A DNA stretch of 7,848 nt from Candidatus Moraniibacteriota bacterium (lineage in GTDB: Bacteria; Patescibacteriota; Minisyncoccia; Moranbacterales; UBA9337), in NCBI GenBank assembly GCA_003507475.1, contig DNVQ01000035.1, positions 1-7,848 of the forward strand. Direction: 5' to 3'. Made by a program: the position numbers and the translations under genes. Below the pieces are notes generated by a model. That model did not search any database, was not told the origin of the DNA, and saw only the letters and a program-made list of their open reading frames with translations. Positions 4,891 to 7,848 of this stretch are shown in pieces (the first letter of the stretch is position 1; every line of letters begins with the position of its first letter).

Positions 4891-4913
4891 AAGTAATAAT
4901 AAATCTAGTAATT

Positions 4914-5423
4914 TTAAACCGTCGCAATTTTCTTTGAAGTCTTAGCCACTTTTATGGCTCTTTTTTCTTCTTCAATCAAAGGAAAATCATTGCACTCTCC
5001 ATTGATGATCGATTTACTAAAGACCCTTACCCCGTCTCGGGTAGCTAAGGTAGAGATTATTAAGCCTGAATTATCCCTATCCAACATGGCGATAGAAAAG
5101 CTTTGATTTCCGCCCATATCCTTAAAAGGATTATATCTTACCACCCCCACCTTTTGAATTCCCTTGGCGGCAATATTAAATATTTTCTCATAACCGTCAA
5201 ATAACTCTTTTATATCCTTTTCATTTTTAAGAATTAATTTATACTGACTGCTTAAAACCTCCTCCAGATCTTTACCGTTTTTTCCTGAAAAAAAGTTTTG
5301 TGCTGATTGATTGATTTTTTTTAATTTTAAAAATAATATTATATTCAAAGTAAACGAAATCAAAATCAAAACAAGAATTCCGCTTAATAGATATGGCATT
5401 ATTAGTTGAAAATTATTACTCAT
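4914..5423 (-). CDS. DUF4446 family membrane protein
   Basis: The product has 169 residues. Residues about 9-33 are a transmembrane segment, 34-90 a helical stretch, and 90-158 the conserved DUF4446 core: QKVGVVRYNPFKDMGGNQSF (90-109), then AMLDRDNSGLIISTLATRDGVRVFSK and the closing EEEKRAI. The whole fits the family's usual length (about 150-170). Its biochemical role is unknown; members occur in Firmicutes and in CPR. The core is probably cytoplasmic, attached by the N-terminal anchor. The gene follows the PEGA gene by 32 nt, with a hairpin in the gap, so the two are probably cotranscribed. There is no Shine-Dalgarno before the ATG at 5423; an internal ATG at residue 9 would cut into the membrane segment's start and is less likely. 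Confidence 0.88.
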   Translation of the reverse strand: MSNNFQLIMPYLLSGILVLILISFTLNIILFLKLKKINQSAQNFFSGKNGKDLEEVLSSQYKLILKNEKDIKELFDGYEKIFNIAAKGIQKVGVVRYNPFKDMGGNQSFSIAMLDRDNSGLIISTLATRDGVRVFSKSIINGECNDFPLIEEEKRAIKVAKTSKKIATV

Positions 5424-5433
5424 ATTGTTTAGC

Positions 5434-5451
5434 CGTCAGTCACGACTGACG
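5434..5451. repeat. perfect palindrome between the PEGA and DUF4446 genes
   Basis: CGTCAGTC (5434-5441) and GACTGACG (5444-5451) pair perfectly around AC. The stretch 5435-5459 matches 1044-1068 at 21 of 25 positions, and the shared 3' flank GTTTTAT overlaps the PEGA stop codon (5456-5458). There is no T-run, so it is not a terminator; in mRNA it would stand 10 nt before the DUF4446 start and could affect its translation or mRNA processing. Confidence 0.65.
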
Positions 5452-5455
5452 AGTT

Positions 5456-6898
5456 TTATTCTTCTGTTTCCTCGGTTAAGCTAATTGAATAAAGCTTATC
5501 TATCTCACTTGCTTTATCGATAAAGAAAAGATTATCTTCTCTTAAATTATAAGTTGCCTTAATTTTATTTGAATTGATGGAAACTAAATCGCTTATATTC
5601 TTTAGGGATCGATTATCGAGCTCCACTATTTTAACTTGATTGCCAGCTGTAAAAATCAAATGTTCATAATCCCTAAACCAACTGACATTCTCTATCGGCT
5701 GAGAAAAGCGAACAATATCAATTTTTTGACCCTCCTCTCGACTAGGTTGCGTTTCCCATTTTCTCACAAAATAAACAGATATCTCATTATTATTCCAAAA
5801 AGCCAATTTTTTTCCATCATTAGAAAAATGAACCCCCAAAACGCCTGTTGCTAATTCGCTTATCTTAGTTTCAATTTCTCCATGATTATAAAGATATAAT
5901 TTTTTGTCTTGGGCGATAACCACAATTCTATCTTTATCATAAACTATTAGTTCCAAATCATTGCCCATCTGGGCTCTGATAACCTCCGTAGTAATTTGCT
6001 CAGAATCTCCCCTACCGCTGATATTTTTTCGATAAATTATTCCATTTTCTTTTGAGAGATAATAAATATTTGATCCGCTCAAATCATATCCCGCGATTTT
6101 ATCCGCTACTTCCAAAATATTCTCCGAAGCATCCAAATCAACTCTGAAGAGTTTATCTTCAAAAACATAAAACAAGGTATTTCTATCATCACTGCTCCAT
6201 CTAAGCTTCCTGATATTTTGTAAATTCAATTTATTATTCAAACTATAACTTTCCTCAGTTCCAATATTTATTATAAAATATTCCTCACCTTCATTTTTTT
6301 CCAAAGGAACAATCAAGCGGCCTTCCTTGGGTGACCACTCAATATTTTCTTTTTTATTTTTAGAAAATTTATATTCTGGAAATGAAAAACTATACAAAAC
6401 TTCTTCTTTTTTTACATCTAACACGTTTACCCGCACTCCTTCATTATTGTTTTCCACTACTGCAATTTTCTTCCCATCCGGAGAAATAAAAAAATTCTCC
6501 GTATTATCAATCGGATACTGAATTTTAGTATAATTTTCTCTCGGTAAAAAAATATTCCAAAACTCAGTTGAAACTCCGCTGTGAACATGGACTTCTTTGG
6601 ACCAAGGCAAATAACCATGTGATCTAACTTCAAGCATATATTTACCAGGCAAAACCGAACCGATATGATAAGAATAATTCAAAAAATTAACTACCCCGGT
6701 GGAAACTTGTTTGTTATCAATGAAAACTTCTATTTCTCTAGGAGTTGGTTTGAGCGTAACAGAGCCGGAATAAATAAATATTCCCCGCTCAAAACTAAAT
6801 CTATACCCCATCGCATAATACACGATGCAAGGAGTGATAGCTAAAAAAATCAAAACCAATATCCAAAAAAATATCTTCTTTATCTTTATGTTTACCAT
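5456..6898 (-). CDS. membrane-anchored PEGA domain protein with beta-propeller-like C-terminus
   Basis: The product has 480 residues. A basic start and membrane segment (about 7-29) are followed by a PEGA-type domain at about 44-118: GSVTLKPTPREIEVFIDNK, LPGKYMLEVRSHGYLPWSKEV. PEGA domains occur in surface proteins. From about 135 on, repeated blades of WD40/TolB-like type can be seen: FFISPDGKKIAVV (136-148), IEWSPKEGRLIVP (186-198), LRWSSDDRNTLFYV (232-245), VHFSNDGKKLAFW (356-368), VSWFRDYEHLIFT (405-417). The ligand is unknown; TolB-like propellers generally bind proteins. The protein is probably extracytoplasmic. Upstream in frame a TGA at 6920-6922 bars a longer start. No Shine-Dalgarno lies at normal distance; GGAGG (6924-6928) is about 25 nt away. 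It is the first gene of an operon with the DUF4446 gene. Confidence 0.87.
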   Translation of the reverse strand: MVNIKIKKIFFWILVLIFLAITPCIVYYAMGYRFSFERGIFIYSGSVTLKPTPREIEVFIDNKQVSTGVVNFLNYSYHIGSVLPGKYMLEVRSHGYLPWSKEVHVHSGVSTEFWNIFLPRENYTKIQYPIDNTENFFISPDGKKIAVVENNNEGVRVNVLDVKKEEVLYSFSFPEYKFSKNKKENIEWSPKEGRLIVPLEKNEGEEYFIINIGTEESYSLNNKLNLQNIRKLRWSSDDRNTLFYVFEDKLFRVDLDASENILEVADKIAGYDLSGSNIYYLSKENGIIYRKNISGRGDSEQITTEVIRAQMGNDLELIVYDKDRIVVIAQDKKLYLYNHGEIETKISELATGVLGVHFSNDGKKLAFWNNNEISVYFVRKWETQPSREEGQKIDIVRFSQPIENVSWFRDYEHLIFTAGNQVKIVELDNRSLKNISDLVSINSNKIKATYNLREDNLFFIDKASEIDKLYSISLTEETEE

Positions 6899-6928
6899 TT
6901 TAAAATATATCTGGGCAACTCAACCTCC
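6892..6928 (-). promoter_or_regulatory. Shine-Dalgarno plus possible leader peptide overlapping the PEGA start
   Basis: GGAGG (6924-6928) is followed after 5 nt by a TTG (6916-6918) opening an 8-codon frame MPRYILKW-stop that ends at 6892, overlapping the PEGA start. This could couple translation of PEGA to the leader. It is the only properly spaced use I can find for this ribosome binding site. Speculative, since it rests on a TTG start. Confidence 0.3.
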
Positions 6929-6997
6929 GCCTTGGTGATTAAGCAACCAAAAACTAACTAAAACTAACTTAAAAACAACCTTTTATGGCACATATTC

Positions 6998-7026
6998 ACT
7001 ATAGTTTATATAGAGGGTTTTGTCTA
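6998..7026 (-). promoter_or_regulatory. sigma70-type promoter of the PEGA-DUF4446 operon
   Basis: On the minus strand: -35 TAGACA (7021-7026, 5 of 6), spacer 17 nt (7004-7020), -10 TATAGT (6998-7003, 5 of 6). Transcription would start near 6991, giving a leader of about 93 nt. Confidence 0.68.
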
Positions 7027-7035
7027 TGTGTTTCA

Positions 7036-7070
7036 GGTTTTAGTCAGTAGTTTTTAGCTTGTAGTAAATA
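7036..7070. repeat. degenerate 7-bp repeat
   Basis: Five heptamers in register, each of the form G-N-N-N-N-T/A-A: GGTTTTA, GTCAGTA, GTTTTTA, GCTTGTA, GTAAATA. No coding frame is seen. Confidence 0.5.
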
Positions 7071-7124
7071 TTACAAAATTTATTATCAAAAGCAGTTATT
7101 TTCTTGATTTGCATTTTGAAATTA

Positions 7125-7173
7125 GGTCATTTGACATTCATTTGAAATTTTAAATTTGAAATTTGAAATTCAT
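7125..7173. repeat. 7-bp repeat upstream of tsaD
   Basis: Seven heptamers in register: GGTCATT, TGACATT, CATTTGA, AATTTTA, AATTTGA, AATTTGA, AATTCAT. It ends just upstream of the tsaD promoter. It shares the 13-mer AAATTTTAAATTT (7145-7157) with the repeat-like insert inside tsaD (7665-7677). Confidence 0.65.
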
Positions 7174-7182
7174 TCGCTCTTC

Positions 7183-7211
7183 TTGCCTATTTAAATTTTA
7201 ACCTCTATGAT
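7183..7211 (+). promoter_or_regulatory. putative tsaD promoter
   Basis: The -35 is TTGCCT (7183-7188, 4 of 6), spacer 17 nt, -10 TATGAT (7206-7211, 5 of 6). Transcription would start near 7218, leaving a leader of about 23 nt. Weak -35, good -10 and good position. Confidence 0.5.
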
Positions 7212-7240
7212 AAAATAAGTTACATTTAAACGGAAAAATT

Positions 7241-7848
7241 ATGCTAATTTTAGGAATTGAAACATCTTGTGATGAAACAGCGATTGCCATTTTGGAAAAA
7301 ATCGATGGCAAGCTTTCTGTATTATCCAATGTTGTCTCTTCTCAAATTGCCCTCCATGCCAAATGGGGAGGAGTTGTGCCCAATCTAGCCGCCAGAGAAC
7401 ATTTAAAAAATATTATTCCAGTCTTAAAATCAGCCTTAAAAGAAGCTAATAAAAAGATGGAAGATATTGATTTAATTTCCGTAACTCAGGGACCAGGACT
7501 CATCCCCGCCCTCTTAATCGGTACCAATTTTGCTAAAACTCTTTCTTACATATATCAAAAACCTCTTTTGGGAATTCATCATATAGAAGGACATATCTAC
7601 GCCAATTGGATTGGCGTAAATTCCAAATTACAAATTACAAATTACAAACAAATTCAAAAGGAACAAATTTTAAATTTCAAACAGGAAGTCAAACAGAAAG
7701 AAGAAATAAAGTTCCCCGTTTTGGCTTTGGTGGTTTCTGGGGGGCACACACAACTAATCTTAATGGAGGACCATTTTAAATATCAAATTATCGGCGAAAC
7801 TCAAGATGATGCAGTGGGAGAAGCTTTTGATAAAGTGGCTCGTATTTT
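7241..7848 (+). CDS. tsaD: tRNA N6-threonylcarbamoyladenosine transferase subunit TsaD, N-terminal part (truncated by window)
   Basis: The frame gives 202 residues and runs off the window end; the family is usually about 330-350 long. TsaD transfers the threonylcarbamoyl group from TC-AMP to A37 of ANN-decoding tRNAs, working with TsaB and TsaE in bacteria. Family motifs: MLILGIETSCDETA (1-14), WGGVVPNLAAREH (42-54), TQGPGLIPALLIG (82-94), HHIEGH (113-118, HxxxH metal ligands H114 and H118), VVSGGHTQL (164-172), DDAVGEAFDKVAR (189-201). Between the HHIEGH and FPVLALVVSGGHT blocks lie about 38 residues rich in Lys, Gln and Asn; E. coli TsaD has about 11 there (from memory). The extra DNA resembles intergenic repeats. 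The ATG at 7241 is chosen because the motif starts at residue 1. CGGAAAAATT offers only a weak ribosome site. Confidence 0.96.
   Translation, partial: MLILGIETSCDETAIAILEKIDGKLSVLSNVVSSQIALHAKWGGVVPNLAAREHLKNIIPVLKSALKEANKKMEDIDLISVTQGPGLIPALLIGTNFAKTLSYIYQKPLLGIHHIEGHIYANWIGVNSKLQITNYKQIQKEQILNFKQEVKQKEEIKFPVLALVVSGGHTQLILMEDHFKYQIIGETQDDAVGEAFDKVARI
7624..7644 (+). repeat. three perfect 7-bp units within tsaD
   Basis: CAAATTA occurs three times head to tail. Three units make 21 nt, so the reading frame is kept; loss or gain of one unit would break it. It is part of the region (about 7619-7710) that encodes the extra loop of TsaD. Confidence 0.75.

Larger units (their letters stand above)
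4587..4913. other. non-coding spacer with GC-richer repeat remnants
   Basis: A short open frame here on the plus strand has no support and is made of repeat DNA. The stretch contains a small inverted repeat CTAAAT/ATTTAG (4621-4637), a patch with the 12-mer TTAGCGAGGCGA (4697-4708) shared with 1660-1671 and followed by GTCGAAATGACA, then CTTGTCATCTCGACC...GGAGAGATCT (about 4749-4777), whose ATCTC/GAGAT arms make an imperfect hairpin. The latter resembles the GTCATCTCGA-type extragenic repeats seen in other bacterial genomes (from memory). Confidence 0.55.

Noticed and set aside
5636..6521. Two plus-strand open frames (5636-5854, 6327-6521) opposite the PEGA gene
   Set aside because: They are antisense shadows of the propeller coding sequence.
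2914..6898. TGA read as glycine (Gracilibacteria code)
   Set aside because: No coding frame contains internal TGA; all complete genes run to TAA under the standard bacterial code.

Overview
The window looks like part of a small-genome, AT-rich bacterium of the Candidate Phyla Radiation (Patescibacteria, probably Parcubacteria). This is an inference from gene content: a secreted matrixin-like protease of the kind common in these genomes, a PEGA plus beta-propeller membrane protein followed by a DUF4446 protein, and tsaD, with several starts lacking a Shine-Dalgarno sequence. The complete genes all end in TAA and no in-frame TGA is read through, so the standard bacterial code fits and TGA recoding (as in Gracilibacteria) is not indicated. 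No marker gene such as rRNA is present to fix the lineage.

Layout. 1-540 (-): N-terminal part of a matrixin-like metalloprotease, cut by the window start. 541-1124: non-coding, with short-period repeats, a promoter and a palindromic repeat element. 1125-1460 (+): small coiled-coil protein followed by two hairpins, the second a strong terminator. 1549-1923: non-coding, rich in dispersed repeats. 1985-2812 (+): membrane-anchored hypothetical protein with its own extended -10 promoter. 2848-2902: hairpins between convergent genes. 2914-4323 (-): secreted M23 metallopeptidase with an InlB-like repeat. 4324-4913: its leader, a promoter whose spacer holds eight G, a 36-nt palindrome/terminator, and more repeats. 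4914-6898 (-): PEGA/propeller protein and DUF4446 protein as a probable two-gene operon. 6899-7240: divergent promoters and short-period repeats. 7241-7848 (+): 5' two thirds or so of tsaD, cut by the window end.

How the parts fit. Five of the six proteins have a signal or N-terminal membrane segment, or act outside the membrane, or are small and unplaced; only TsaD is a clear cytosolic housekeeping enzyme. The region is therefore mostly a cell-envelope neighbourhood with independent transcription units insulated by hairpins.

The most interesting signals are non-coding. (1) The M23 promoter has a perfect TTGACA and a near-perfect -10 separated by 16 nt, half of which is a homopolymeric C tract on the coding strand: the architecture of slipped-strand phase-variable promoters. 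(2) The spacers hold several families of repeats: 7-bp and 8-bp periodic DNA, a 35-nt exact dispersed repeat, and palindromic elements, one of which appears to have another palindrome inserted in it. (3) The same sort of 7-bp repeat DNA occurs in frame inside tsaD and accounts for an unusual K/Q/N-rich loop between two active-site motifs.
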